From: Acanthornis magna
Lineage: Eukaryota > Chordata > Aves > Passeriformes > Acanthizidae
Direction of reading: 5' to 3'
Assembly (NCBI GenBank): GCA_036785705.1
Contig: JAWUZG010000051.1
Coordinates: 12,862,501-12,926,500 of the forward strand
DNA length: 64,000 nucleotides
Both the position numbers and the translations under genes were made by a program. The first letter of the stretch is position 1; each line of letters starts with the position of its first letter. The notes under the pieces are model-generated. The model did not search any database, was not told where the DNA came from, and worked only from the letters and a program-made list of their open reading frames with translations. Below are positions 25,801 through 38,271 of this stretch, one piece after another.

Positions 25801-28800
25801 TTAACCACAGCAGGATTTTCAGTTCCTGTCTACCTTGATCAAAAGGGAGCCCACTAAAAAGGAAAGACAGTTACCCATCAGATGTTTTTGGCAGCAGGAC
25901 AGAGGTTATTCAGTCAAAGGGTCATGTGCAGTACAAAGCTATTTATGACATATGCAGGACAAGGATTTTGTTGTGATAGTTTTCTTATTCATTGCTCTAA
26001 AAAATTGCAAAATTGAGTGCAACTTTTAGAGAGTATCATGCATGCACACAGGCAGAACTGTGGGACAAGGTCTGGGACTGATGTGGTGTAATTCAGGATT
26101 TGGATTAAGACTGCTTACATGTTTCCATGTTCATTATTATAAGGAAGTGCCACTTCTGAGCACACTAGTTTTGGTACAAACACCGAGAAGAAAAGGTTTA
26201 TTCTCTGAAAAATGTTAAAGCTTTGAGGTTCATCCAGTTATAAAACAGAACTTGTTTTAACACATTTGAAGTTAGCCAAGTTGAAGCCTGTTTCTCACAG
26301 GTTTAGCAGCTGGAGTTTTCTAAATGAATCCTGAACAGAGCATAAATGCAAATTTACCGTACTTCACTCTGCTCTTACAAAATGATGCGGCAGAAAGATG
26401 CTTCACACCATCATTAAAAGCCAGGCATATAAAACTATCTGCTTATCACATACACAGAACAGCATGCTCTGATTTCTCCCCTCATCTCCCCCGAATCCCC
26501 AGCAGCACACTTCTGCATTGTAATTTTTTTCTCCATTATTTTCTAACAAATACTTTACAAATTCTGGTCTTCAGCCATGTAGTATAGATTTGAATCCTGA
26601 ATGCAGATATGGGTGAATTGAACTAATTTTCCTTACACATGTGAAGAAAATTTAAAACTTTTAAATTAAACTGGATATAACAATAGACCAAGGGAGCTTG
26701 TATTGCTTTTCTGAACCACCTCATCTAGATTATACCAAAATTTCTGGATTCATTCTCATATGCATTTGGCTTTCCAAAGATTATCTGTTTAACTGAACTG
26801 CCCTTATCCAGAGGCTTTAACTCATACAGTGCTTGATCCTTTTCAGAAATAATGAATCTGAAGTTTCTTTGGTTTCCATAATAGTAGTGACCAGAAATTT
26901 CTAAGGGCACCAGTTCCCATCTTTTTATCTCTGTTCTGATGTCATCATGTCAGATGGTAGAGGGAAAAGAATTTTCTCTATCCCATAATGCAGCCTAGTG
27001 TGTTAGGGTTGAGGTGAGATGTATTTAGGTCCCCTCTAATACTGGAGCAGCATCTGCACTTGGGAATAATTTAGTAAAGGTATTTCCTTGATTTGTTTCC
27101 ATTAAATGGAGTGCTTCAAGAACAAAGTTTTTTTGGTGGTGAACAGTGATTTTCAGCTCAGATATTGAAGATTGCATGCAGAAGTCAGATATGTAGCAAA
27201 GAGATGCTGTGCACACCAGCCAAAAATACTTTTCCTTGTCAGATGAAAAGAGGCTTCACTCCTTCTGCCTGTGCTTTTTCAGTAAAACAATTTGTATTGC
27301 TGATGCTATATGAAAATGTGAAGTTACTGCCTGTTAAATGTCAGACTTAATGCCTGTCTAAGAGGACACAAGAAAATCCACATTTCAGACTGTACCTGAA
27401 TTTGTTGCCAAATTTGCTGATGGTATTTTGTCACCTGGGAATACTGTAGGTACAGTATTACATTCTAGCCCCACTGAAGTTGGAATTTGCCCTTATTTAC
27501 AGGTGATCAGGCCTAGCAGGTAAACGACACTTGAGTTACACCACACTCCAGTAAAGCCAGTGAGGTTGCATCAGGGCAGCTGAGAAATTAACGTTCATTT
27601 ATCATTCCAATATGAGTTGTCTCCAGTCACTGTTTTCATCTGCTGCTGCCTCTGAGCCACCAGATCTTTCTGCCTGAGAATGTTTGAATCCTTTGTTTTG
27701 CTCACCACCTAAATCCTATCCAATGGACAACATATTTTCCCTCAGATCTTCAATATTGATTAGGTAACTGAATTTAAGTTTTAGAACTATGAAAGTTTGG
27801 AAACATCTGCAGACATTGAATAAGGTCTGTTTTCTCTTCCACAGTCTGCGAACAGCTGGAATCCTCAGCCTGAAAGGCCTTTTTTGTTTCCCAGGTTTCC
27901 ATTACACATTTTTGTACCACACATGCAAGCTATCCAGGCCTATGAAGGAGGGGTATTTTTTATTTGTGAAAGATGTTTGCCATTTTCCATTCTGCACTCT
28001 TCAGACCTCTCCTTGTCCAATAAATATTAAGTTGTTAAAAACATCCTATTTTTCTCTCTACAGCCATATTTTTAGTGCGGATATTGAGCCAAAGTTTGAT
28101 TCTGCACCAAATTTATTCCATCACACACAATTTACATCAGCAAGTTTTCTCTAGATTTGTATTGAGAAATGACACAAACTTGTTAATCTCCTCCTCAGAA
28201 GCTGTAGAACAAGTAGGGCATTTATTAACCATGGTACCCACTAAAAATATCAGCAACATTGGTAAAGAGCTGTATGTTCCTTTTTTCCCCCCCTCACATT
28301 TGCACACATGAAGTATGTTAGGTGAAGGTTTGTAGACGTTACTCTGCAAACATTTATTGAGGATAATTCTTGTCTTGATATGTGACTTCATTGATGTTCT
28401 TCTAATTTTCCTTTATTCGGCCTATAAAAACTGATTTTAATAGCCTGGTGGCCATGTTGTTCGTGTGTGAAATTATTTTGTAATTAAAAATTACGTAGAT
28501 AATATTTGGTTTGCGTATTCATCAGTAGTCTAATCTGAAATCCTTGGAATAATAACAATGTCTGATCCATGTCTATCTTATTTTGTCCAAGCTAACAGAA
28601 TTCTTTTCAATATGTAGTACTAGGTTAAGGAATCACTGAATACACATAAATTTCTATGAAACTGAGTGAACCCCACTTCCTAGAGTTATACAGCAATATT
28701 TTCAAACCTGGTACTGAAATCAAAAGATTGAATTGCAATGTGTAGACATTCTTCATCCTTGCAATTGCACATTCATTGAAATTAAAAGGGTCTGTAGAAG

Positions 28801-29567
28801 GTTGCTTAGTCTACCCTTTACCACAGGTAGGATGAAGTACACTGTACTGCACAGTGCTATTTTTCTAGCTGTGGCTGATGGAAAAAAATCCAGCTTGATA
28901 TTAAAAGTGTGCCATGGAAACTCTGGTGCTTTCCCATGCCATGTATTCCACACTGAAATGACTTGATGCTTTGAAATGTTTTCTGGTGTCTCTTCTGAAT
29001 CTCCGTATTTTTTTCTGCTACAGTGCACTGTAGAACATGTGGAGAGCAACACACATATCTCCTCTTTGCAACAGCTTCTAGCTTTTTGGAGACTGTGTCT
29101 TCAAAATATTTTTGGAGAGACAGACAAAGAGTTTGTAATAATCAAGGCATTTTGACTGAAATGCAGACAAACCTGAATTCAAAGAACTGCCTTTTAGTGA
29201 TTGTCTCCCATGATACTTGAAAAGACCTGGCACAAATATAAGTAGAGCATTTGCCTGCGCCATTCTTTTAGTCACTCTGCACAATCTGGAAAAGTTACCA
29301 ATTCCAGACTGAGTAGAAGGAGGTTTTATTAAGGATAGACAGAATCACATGGACAGCAATGTGCAGAACTTGTATTGGAAACTGCTTTAACATCAAGCAC
29401 CTGATTACCAGAGAGTGAGCTCAGAAGCAGTCCTACAACTAGAAATATTGTTTAATAAGGTATGTCAAATTTTTTAATGATACCATCAAAAGAAAAATGA
29501 GAGTAGTATACTAAGAGCAAACTAGATAAAAGACAAGTTTTTTAGGTTTTAAATCTATTTCCATTGA
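19801..29567. other. Unannotated AT-rich non-coding stretch (9.8 kb)
   Basis: No gene, RNA or further transposon that I can name, apart from the CA microsatellite near 23.8 kb. Frames of 121 codons (27789-28154) and 146 codons (23466-23906, which runs into the CA repeat) have no recognisable domains. A strong polypyrimidine tract and AG acceptor-like site lies at 24487-24514 (see findings). A short perfect AT palindrome (GTAATT-AAA-AATTAC) is at 28480-28494. Confidence 0.5.
23789..23841. repeat. Interrupted (CA)n microsatellite
   Basis: CA dinucleotides interrupted by CAGA and ATACAAA steps. The interruptions suggest an older, more stable tract than the GT repeat near 3 kb. It creates the HTHTQTHRHTQ string seen in the 146-codon frame that covers it. 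Confidence 0.95.
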
Positions 29568-29572
29568 GGGTC

Positions 29573-30232
29573 TGTCTTGGTTTGAAAGACAGGCGTCTGC
29601 CAAGGAAGGCAGGAACCTCCCTTGGAATAGAGAATATGACCCCTTTTCCTTCCAAATTATTATAACTTTGAAATCAAGGGGGCTCTCAAGCAAAAGATAT
29701 GGGGAAAAAGGAATAACAGCTCTATACTAATATTTAGAGCAAGGCAATAATACAGAAACAATGGTTTAGATAGACAGTCAGACTATAACCTGCCACCCTG
29801 TTAGGGTGGTGCTAGCAGTCCAGTTAAAATGGTGGCTGCAGTCCCGTTGGAGTGATGGATGTGGTCTTGTTGAAGTGGTGCTCTTGTGGAAAGGTCTGGC
29901 TGGTCTCCGGAGGTCCAGTGGTGGCTCTTGAGCTCCTCTCCTCTGGGAATCCAGTGGAAAAGGTAGTCCAGTGTTCCAGAGTCTCATCTTACATGCAGGT
30001 AGGAATGTTCAGTTCCTCCCCTCTGGGCGGCGTATCTCACTATGGGCTGCTGTAATCTTATGAGTCACTCCCGGAGACCTTGATGGCCAATTAGCAGAGA
30101 TAGCCCCCGATGGTGTTATCAGGGCAGAGTCATGCTGAACACAAAGAACACTGCTCCACCTGTTCTTAACAGCTTATGGAGATGGTAGTAGAATACATAC
30201 TTTTGATTACACCTTCCATGTAACCTAAGACA
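29573..30232 (+). mobile_element. Solo LTR of an avian endogenous retrovirus (ERVL-like), 660 bp
   Basis: The element opens with TGTCTTGGTTTGAAAGACAG and closes with CTAAGACA, giving the TG...CA ends of an LTR with a short terminal inverted match (TGTCTT.../...AAGACA). It is flanked by GGGTC at 29568-29572 and GGGAC at 30233-30237, a 5-bp target duplication with one mismatch. A 5-bp duplication fits ERVL-type integration. No gag, pol or env sequence adjoins it, so it is a solo LTR left by recombination. The first 150 bases closely match the 5' end of the LTR at 62.6-63.5 kb, after which the two diverge. I recognise this as a common passerine LTR type; the transcriptional orientation is assumed from the similar ends and is uncertain. 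Confidence 0.88.
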
Positions 30233-30237
30233 GGGAC

Positions 30238-33200
30238 CAAGTAAAGGACTCCAAGTAAATTGTGGAGATAATTTATTTATCAGTGTTGAACTAATTTTTG
30301 CAGAAACACATGTTTCCAATAAACCCTCACCTTTCAATCTGTGTACACAATCCATCAATGGAATTAACTGCTCAGAGAATACATTCAGGCACAGATTTAA
30401 AAAGCAAAGCTGCTTCATTATTATTAAGTGGATTTTTCATATTAACATCGCTTTGTCCTGCCCTTTCAAGCTTATGAGACCCCTCATTTTAAAATGACCT
30501 TTTCAAAAAGAGTCCTGTGTAAGCTATTCACATAAATTTAATTTCCTAAAACTTCCACCTGTTATTTCTAGGTATTTTGTCCTCTCTACCTCTCTACATT
30601 GACAATATTATTCTTGGTAATAAACAGAAATGGACATTTCTGGATTTTATTTTATTCCTGTCAAGACAAGAAGAGCACAGAAGCTCCAATAAATTATAAC
30701 TCTGAATAATACTAGTTATAAAGGAATAGCAAAGCTTCTTGGCAACACATTTGCAAGCCAGAGAACCAGAGACTAATGTCTAGTAAAAGATGTCAGATTC
30801 AATTCTTGCTGCCAATGTCTGGTGAAAAAAACCTGCTCAGTACATTATTTACCTCACATGACCCAGGTGGCCCTCAGGAAAATGCTGCCTAACCATCATA
30901 AAGATAGTGCAGGTACATTATAAGAAAGGCATTCCCATACATCTCATTTCTTGCATACTGTTGTTTTCTGGATTTTAACACTGGGCATTCATCCATAAAA
31001 GTATTGTCACGGTCTTATAGGAATCCCAGTCTGCTGAAAATAGTGAAATATTTGGGATTTGAATCATTATTGGCAATGGGTGCTTACTCAGTGGATTCAA
31101 GAGGGCTTCTGCACTTCTTCACTGACATTCTATCTCTTTGACCTCATTTTCATAAGGGAGGGAAATCACAAAGTCTTTGTGTTTCTGTGAAAAGAGTAAA
31201 CTTCCTTTCCCTTTGGCTTCACCCAATGGCATCAAAGCCATATATTGAATTGTACAATGGTATTTTAAGGGACAGACCACATGGTATTTGTCAAATACAT
31301 GAAGCAGAGCTAGCCAGGTTTCATTTCTCGTTCCATGAAGCTGGGAGACGGCGTGCCTATTGGTGGCCTATTGGAGGTGTTATTGCTCAGTCCAGGAGCA
31401 TCCATGGGTAGCTACTCACCTGTACTAACTGTGATGGAACAGCATGAGAGCAAAAATAGCTAAGGTGTTTATTCAATAAGTGGCAAATTGGCAGTAATAG
31501 AAGCTCATATCCCAGACTGTGACACCAGCTCCAAAGTGACATTTCTGAGTGTTCGCCTTAGCTAGCCCAATAAATTAGAGATAGTATTTAAAAAATGTAT
31601 CTTCTCTCAGGCTATATAGAAATTATTCCCTCTCCAGTAAACTCAGCATGCACAAACTTTGACAGCCTGGCAAAGGCAGGCTCCCCCAAAAAAGTCTGAA
31701 ACAGTCTCATCTTTACTGCCTACTCCTGACTGGATGTCCATCAGACACTCCATTACCTTGGCAGCTTGATCCTAGTAAGGTCAATCAAATTACTATTTTT
31801 AAAAATTAGGTATCAGCACATCTGTCTTGTCCTCATTTAGAAAAAAAAAAAAGGAAGAAAAAGTGGAAAGAAAACTTTCTGGTCAATGACAAAACAAGCA
31901 GGTTGAAATTTATGTCACTTACCATAGAAATCTCAAATAATATGAATACCACCTATATTCCCTGAATAGCATTTCATTAATATGACAAGACAGCTCTACA
32001 AAGCCAAGAGATAAAATGAAAGAAAAGATTGCCTGAAATGAAGCAGTACTAAAGCTTGACCAATTAACACTGACTGGCAAAATGTTAATCAAGACCAAGT
32101 TGCTCAGTGCTTGCATTGGTCAGCAGTTTACCATTCAGCAGATTATTTCTTTCTGATGTCCAAAATGTGTGTGCTTTGGTATCAGCAGTGTCTGTGGTCA
32201 TCAGGGAGACAAGTCCATATTAGGACTGCCCAGGATGTTTAGTCCAGCCAGTCGGAGACATACCATTTAAAACAAACAAACAAACAAACAGACAAATCAA
32301 CCAACAAACAAACACCCTGCCCACACACACACGCATTGTTTTCAGTGCTGCTTGAAGTGTTTATGCCTGGCAAGATTTCTGACTGACTGTGCAGCTCCCA
32401 GATAGCAAAGACACAATTTTCAGTATATAAAATCTGATGAATAAGCTGTCCCCTGGGGTTTGGCAGGACTTAGTAACTGCCTGAGATCTGCTGTTACTTT
32501 CTCCACTTGGCCTAAACTCTCTGATATGGGATGCCTGAAAGTTACACAACTAAAAGCCATCTTTAACAACTCTAAAAAGCAGACTTGTTTTAGAGACTTT
32601 GAAAACTACAATTCCAGAAGGAGCATATGGGAACACTTGCTGTTAAAATCAGGCCATTGTCATAAATTAATGCTTTAGGCACACAAGCCTGGAATAAAAA
32701 GGCCAATAAACTGAACAGCATCATTGGTGAATGACCCACCAGTGGCATTCAGTCAAAAGCTTGGAGATAGCAGTTTGGATTTCATTCATCAAGATTTGCA
32801 TGCAACTAATTTTCCCAGCTGCTATTTAAAGAAAATTATAGAGCAACAGTGAGAACTTGGGGTTTTTTTCAGTTTGAGTTCTGTGCTTTGAGTGCATATT
32901 TTACGAAGCATGTGTTTGGCTAATAACTGCAATTTCATCTCAGTGGCCTCTTTGATGATGTGCATTTTTTGAAACATGCTTGTGCTGACGGAGTAACATG
33001 TTCCAGGGTTAAGTGGGTCCTCCAAGACATAGCTCTGACTGCCTGCTGCTGGGGTCACCAAACTACTTCAGTGGGTTTATTTAAGCTGCCTGAAAGACAC
33101 CCCTTTTGATAGCTTTAGCTCTTAGCAACGATCTTCTGCGTCCTAAAGACATTTTCTGACTTTACCATTAACACAGAGTACAGTGTTCTTGCAGTTCCTC

Positions 33201-34246
33201 CCTGACTAGTTTTCATTTTTTCAGAGGCATTGTAATTAAACATATCCATGGCTTATATATTGATTCGTCTGCCAAAAAAAACCAATACACAGCAGCAAGT
33301 GAATATCATTAATAAAATTTTTACAAGCCAGAGTGATGTCCTAGTTTGCAGCCATCTCATGAAGAGATTCACACATCTCCATTCAGCACTTAATAAAGTT
33401 TGCAAGAGAAGAGCAGCTTGAGTAGTCCAGCTGCCTACTCAAAGTCTCCAGGGACTGGTGTTCAACTCACAGTTTATCGGTGTCATATTCTTATGTATCT
33501 CACTTTGTCATTTGATCTCAAAGTGTTTCAGATCCCTCTCTGTATAATGAGAATACTACAGCTTCTATTATCCTACAGTCAGTTGTTTTAAAGCGTAAAC
33601 TTTCAAGGACTAATAATAAAATGCAGTACCATAATTTTACTTCTGTCTGTAAACTCATCTTTCTATGCTCGTGTATCTCCTACTTTTAAGCAAATTTGCT
33701 CCTAAAGAGTTGAAATTCTCATTGAGAATCAGCACTTTTCTCTCTTCAAGGCTACGAGGAAACCTTACAATTTGCCCTCTAGGTATTTGTCTATTCCTCT
33801 TCAAGTTCAACTCTTCAGGTTGTATTGTGTGAGAATAAGGTGAGAGCAGATCCATGTAAGTCTGAGGGCCTTGTCATTGTCCCCTTCATCACACTGTGTA
33901 AGTACTTCATGGTTCCTAGGATAGCTCCCCTTCCTTCACTGATGTGTGAGTTCTCTGCTCACAGATAACAATCCCTACCTTTCCTAAGGTGGTTCCTGGC
34001 AGTAGATCAAGAGGAGCACTCCGAAACAACTTCCCTGTTTTCCAAGAGAAACAAAGAGAAGAATGCAGATGAAGTGCATAATGTCCTTTTTTAGCTGTGA
34101 AGTGAGATTTAAATAGAGTTTATATGCCAAGTCCAGGTGTGGAATCTGACTCTGTTAAGCACTCACATCCTCTAGCTTTGCCAAGAAAGGATCTCCCAAG
34201 CACTAAACCCATGTTTCTGCATATGCTCAGAACAGCTTCTGATTTG
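30238..34246. other. Unannotated non-coding stretch between two solo LTRs
   Basis: No internal retroviral sequence links the flanking LTRs. They belong to different types and each has its own target duplication, so they are independent insertions. Contains an A-rich run near 31838-31863 and a CAAA tract at 32271-32333, but no recognisable gene. Confidence 0.55.
32271..32333. repeat. (CAAA)n tract grading into CA-rich sequence
   Basis: CAAA tetramers with scattered substitutions (CAGA, CAAAT, CCAA) run into a short CA tract ending near ACACACACACG. Simple-sequence DNA. Confidence 0.9.
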
Positions 34247-34251
34247 GCAAG

Positions 34252-35508
34252 TGTCATGGTTTGACCCTGGCCAAATGCCAGGCACCTATGATGTCTGCTC
34301 TCTATGCTCTCTCCTGACACAACTGTGCAGAGGAGAGGAAAAAAACTAACACAAACACGCCAGACTCATGAGTTGAGATAAGCCACATAGAAAAAGGGCA
34401 AAAACAGGTAGGGAACTTAGAGTTGCAAAGTGATTTATTAACCTAACAGAGTTGGAGGAGGTAAAAATAGAGGTAAAAATAAGCTCTTAAGACACCGTTT
34501 CTTCACTCACCCCCCTTCCCTCTTAAGGCACTGCTTCTCCACTCACCCCCCTCCCTCCTTCCAACCAACAGCTCCAGGACAGGGGCAGGGTAGAGGGTTT
34601 TCTCCTCTTAGTCAGTCCATCACCACAATTCTGCTAGAAACGCTGTTTCTCTAGTCACCCCTCTCCCTATTAAGACACCATTTCTCAGCTCACGCCCTCC
34701 CTCCTTCCAACAAACAGCTCTGGGGTGGGGGCAGGGTATGGGGGTTTTCTTTGGTCAGTTCATTAGGGAGAAGAGTCCTCTACTTAGCCATGGGGGTCCC
34801 TCCCACGAGAGACAGTCCTCTGCGAACTTCTTTGGCGTGGGTCCGATCTCATGAGCAGCAGCCCGCCCGAACCTGCTACAGCATGAGTTCTTGTCCATAG
34901 GGTGCAGACTTCTGAGCTGAGGCCAGGCTGTTTCCATCCTGGGAGCAAGGCCTTTCTCTCTCCTGCAAGGCCTTTGCAACTTTCAGCGTCTACTGGGACT
35001 CCCACTGGATCACAGCTTCCCCCAGCCATCCACCTGCTCCTCTGGCGTGGACACCTCCCCACAGGCTGTGGGGGGTTCTCTGCACCCCTGTGGCCCCCAT
35101 GGGCTGCAGGGGGACCACCTGCTCCCCCATGGTCTTCACCACAGCCGGCAGAGGGTTTTCAGCTCTGGCGCCTGGAGCACCTCCTCCCCCACCTTCTCCA
35201 CTGACCTTGGTGCCTCCATGTTGTTTTCCCTCACATATTTTTACCTCCTCCTCCTCCTCTGGCTAAAAAGAAGTGCGTGCTCACATTGCTTTGATTTCTT
35301 CTTAAATATGTTTTCACAGAGGTGTAACTAACATCTCTAACTGGCCCAGGCTTGGCCAGCAGCATGTCCATCATCTTCAGAGCCATCAGAGATTGGCTCT
35401 ACTGGACATGGCAAAAAACTTCCAGAACCTTCACACAGAGCACACAGGAGCCATCTTTGTACCCCACCCTACTCACTAGCAAAAGCTGGGCCAAGCAAAA
35501 CCAACACA
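34252..35508 (+). mobile_element. Solo LTR of an avian endogenous retrovirus (ERVL-like), 1,257 bp, with perfect target duplication
   Basis: Starts TGTCATGGTTTGACCCTGGC and ends CCAACACA. The immediately flanking bases are GCAAG at 34247-34251 and GCAAG at 35509-35513, a perfect 5-bp target-site duplication that fixes both ends. The sequence matches a passerine LTR type I remember well: an early 'CAGAGGAGAGGAAAAAAACT' segment, a middle block around 'GGGTCCCTCCCACGAGAGAC', and later 'GGCGCCTGGAGCACCTCCTC' and 'TTAAATATGTTTTCACAGAG'. Frames of 74-100 codons across it on both strands are by-products of its GC-rich middle. There is an internal duplication with a period near 148 bp. No internal proviral sequence remains. 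Confidence 0.93.
34487..34765 (+). repeat. Internal tandem duplication inside the 1,257-bp LTR (period about 148 bp)
   Basis: Two adjacent units share the same order of blocks. Each has a short pyrimidine-rich segment, then a 'TTAAG(G/A)CAC' start, 'CTCCCTCCTTCCAAC', 'AACAGCTC', 'GGGGCAGGGTA' and 'GTCAGT(C/T)CAT'. The major block begins at 34522 in the first unit and 34670 in the second. The units differ by many substitutions, so the duplication either predates insertion or belongs to this LTR subfamily. Confidence 0.75.
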
Positions 35509-36101
35509 GCAAGACTCATCCACTCCTAGATCTGCTGTTCAGGAGTTTAATCTGATGTCTCTGGTAACTCCTATCCCAGACTTCTACTACAGTTTGCATA
35601 TAATTTGTAAACTGGCATTGGTAGGATTTATGTGTTGCAGATCAAGACAATTTGTAGTGTTAATAATGTTACTGTAGGAACATTAGGAGATCTCCAGAGT
35701 TTCCTCCTGAGCACTTAATCTAGTTTACGTGACTTTCTTGAAAAAACACATATTTCTTCTACTCATACTTGATATTCAGATGTAATTTTGGCTAAAGCAA
35801 AACATATGGATATCCTGAGGGTGTTTCCATTATCTTCTCATTAGACAGTCATTGTTTCTTGTGGGGCATAAACGCTGCAGAATAATTTGTCCTTATGCAA
35901 ATCAACAAGTATTTAGTGAACCAAGAACCACCCATCTGCGCAAGAGAAGACATAGGAAGAATACATTGGGAAGAGGAGGAGCATACAGCTATAGAAATAG
36001 CAGGTCCTTCAGTCTAGGAGGCATGGGGCTTTGTTTTGGGAGATGAAAATGAGGGGTCAGAAAATAAATGGAGGCATTATATTCCATTTCTTATCAGAAG
36101 C

Positions 36102-36127
36102 AATAAATAAATAAATAAATAATAAAT
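36102..36127. repeat. (TAAA)n microsatellite
   Basis: Six or so AATA/TAAA tetramers, with one shortened unit near the right end. Confidence 0.9.
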
Positions 36128-38217
36128 TACATTCCATTTGTATTTTTTAGGAATGGTGATTAAGAAACTAAATCTATAGAGTAAAGACTCTGAAGTTTGA
36201 AATGCACTCCATTAATTTAGAGAACAAGCAGAAAATATTCTTAGTCTCAGCACCTGCTGTTGAATTACCCCGCTTTTCTATGGTTTTACTATTACATTTT
36301 CCAATTTAAAAAAAATAAAAAGTGAAGCAGACTAGACAGAAGATATTGTCAAATGCCCATGGCAAATAAACTGGAAAAATATTAAGACAATTATATGTAA
36401 CTTTCTACAATAGCAAAGGGAATATTAAGTGAATAATAATAAACAAAGAGACAATTCTGACAAGAAAAGTAAAAAGTGGAATTATGTCCTTTTTAAACAA
36501 ATATCTAAAATGTCCACTGAATCCTAATGGGTGAAATCTTTCTGTATTGCTTCAACGCAGAATTTGGAATATGAATCAGTCTTAATTTATGCAGTAAATT
36601 AATTACACATTTTTAATGTGAATCAAATCTCTCAGGTTCTGTACTTGTAAAAGTCATTTTTACTGGCCCTATATGAGATCCAAGACCACCCAGTGATATG
36701 GCCTTACTTTGAAGGATGCAGGAAACAGTAGAGTCTTAAACTCTCATGCAAATGCTGATTCTCAAATTCCTAACTTAAAGAATAGGAAGATGGAAACTCA
36801 TAGCCCATTACAATAAAAACACCCTTCTGCAGCTAGAAGAGAAAAGGTCACCTGTGAGGTTCCCTTGGGGATTTCCCTGTGTTTCTCTATGATGACCCAA
36901 AAAATGGACAAAAGACCTTTTATCTTAAAGGCAATAATCACAAATCCAGCTCAGGGCAATAAGAAGCTGTATCATCAAATCCCTTATGCTGTTTAGGAAG
37001 GGAAAGACCTAAAATGGGAAAGAAGGCCAGTACCATGTTAAACTACTTAAGAGGTCAAATAAAATCTGACTGCAGCCAGCAATGTTTGGATTTTTCCTTT
37101 GGCTCAGAGAACAAACGTACATCATCCAGTAAATGTGTACTCTACAAGGGGTCAAAGGAAAAAACATCTGCCCATACTGGGCAGCTGCTCCAGTCCCCTC
37201 TTGTTGCCAAGTTCCTAAAAGTGCCCAGAAGCATCTAGTCTGATGTATCAGGTCTCCCACCTCTTCCCGCGCTGGTGGGTTCATGTCCACCTGGACCCTT
37301 GTGCATGAAATGTGACATGTAATATGCAGAGAGAAGGGGAAAAGCACTCATGGACCATTTGTTTGTCCTTCTCCTGACAAGGCTGCAACTCTTACCTTAA
37401 GTGTCTTATCACAGCGTGAAGGGGATTGTGGAAACCTTGAGAGGGAGAGAGAGCTCCTCACTCCTTTGCTGGTTTGCCTTCAGTCCACACACTTAAAAAT
37501 TAGATATATTCCATCCTTACCCTGATGACAATTTGTCTACTTGCAAGAAAGGAGATAAAATTGTCAGTTGAATAGAGAACATAAAACCAGCTTTTTCAGT
37601 AGAAAAGCCAGCAAAGAAGGAGATGGTGAAACCTCCCTGGAGAGCACAGCAGCACAGGAAAAGTACATGGCAAACGGAGGGGTGGTTGCAGTAGCACTTC
37701 CTAACCCATGTTTTTCATATGAATGTATATAAAAATATGTACTTAGATATGTGTCTGTGTCTTTATCAGCCTACAAAGACACAATATTTGCAGCATTTTT
37801 CAGTAAAAACAGGGATGGACTTTCAACAAAATCGGCTGTTCTGAGACACAATGGAAAGAAGAATCATGTCATAAGTATGGGGAAAACCTTTTTCACTTTG
37901 ATTTACCTGTAGTTCTACTGCATCTGGGGCTGATTTCTGGCAGGGTAATGGAAACAAATGTTAGAAGAACTCCATGATACACTAAGAATGCTGAACCTTA
38001 CAGCCACCTGCACTCATGACATTTTTAGTGTTTCAGTATGGTCGGGGATAGCAGTAATCTACAAAAGGGATGGAAATGATTTCTCAATTTTTTCTGCTTT
38101 TTAATGTGCAATCTACCAACCTCACTTTAATAAAGAAAATTAGATTGGAGCTAGCCTAGGTGTTTGGCTAATACACTGGCTTCTTGCCTTCACCTTGAGC
38201 TTTTTTCTTTCCTCTAG

Positions 38218-38271
38218 GCATAGAAAAACTCAGCATTCTGCTTAAAAATGAAGAAGTCGTGACACCTAGTG
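38218..38271 (+). other. Candidate 54-bp exon (uncertain)
   Basis: A long pyrimidine tract (TTTTTTCTTTCCTCTAG) ends at 38217. A strong donor-like GTGAGTTT starts at 38272, and a branch-point-like CTAAT lies about 45 bases upstream of the acceptor. The 54 bases between are a multiple of three and keep one frame open, reading IEKLSILLKNEEVVTPS. I do not recognise the peptide. Splice-like pairs also arise by chance in intronic DNA, so this is a candidate only. Confidence 0.25.

Noticed and set aside
34902..35331. Proline-rich frames of 94-100 codons
   Set aside because: They lie inside the 1,257-bp solo LTR and arise from its GC-rich middle.
29573..35508. A single provirus bounded by the LTRs at 29.6 and 34.3 kb
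   Set aside because: The two LTRs are of different types, each has its own 5-bp target duplication, and nothing retroviral lies between them.
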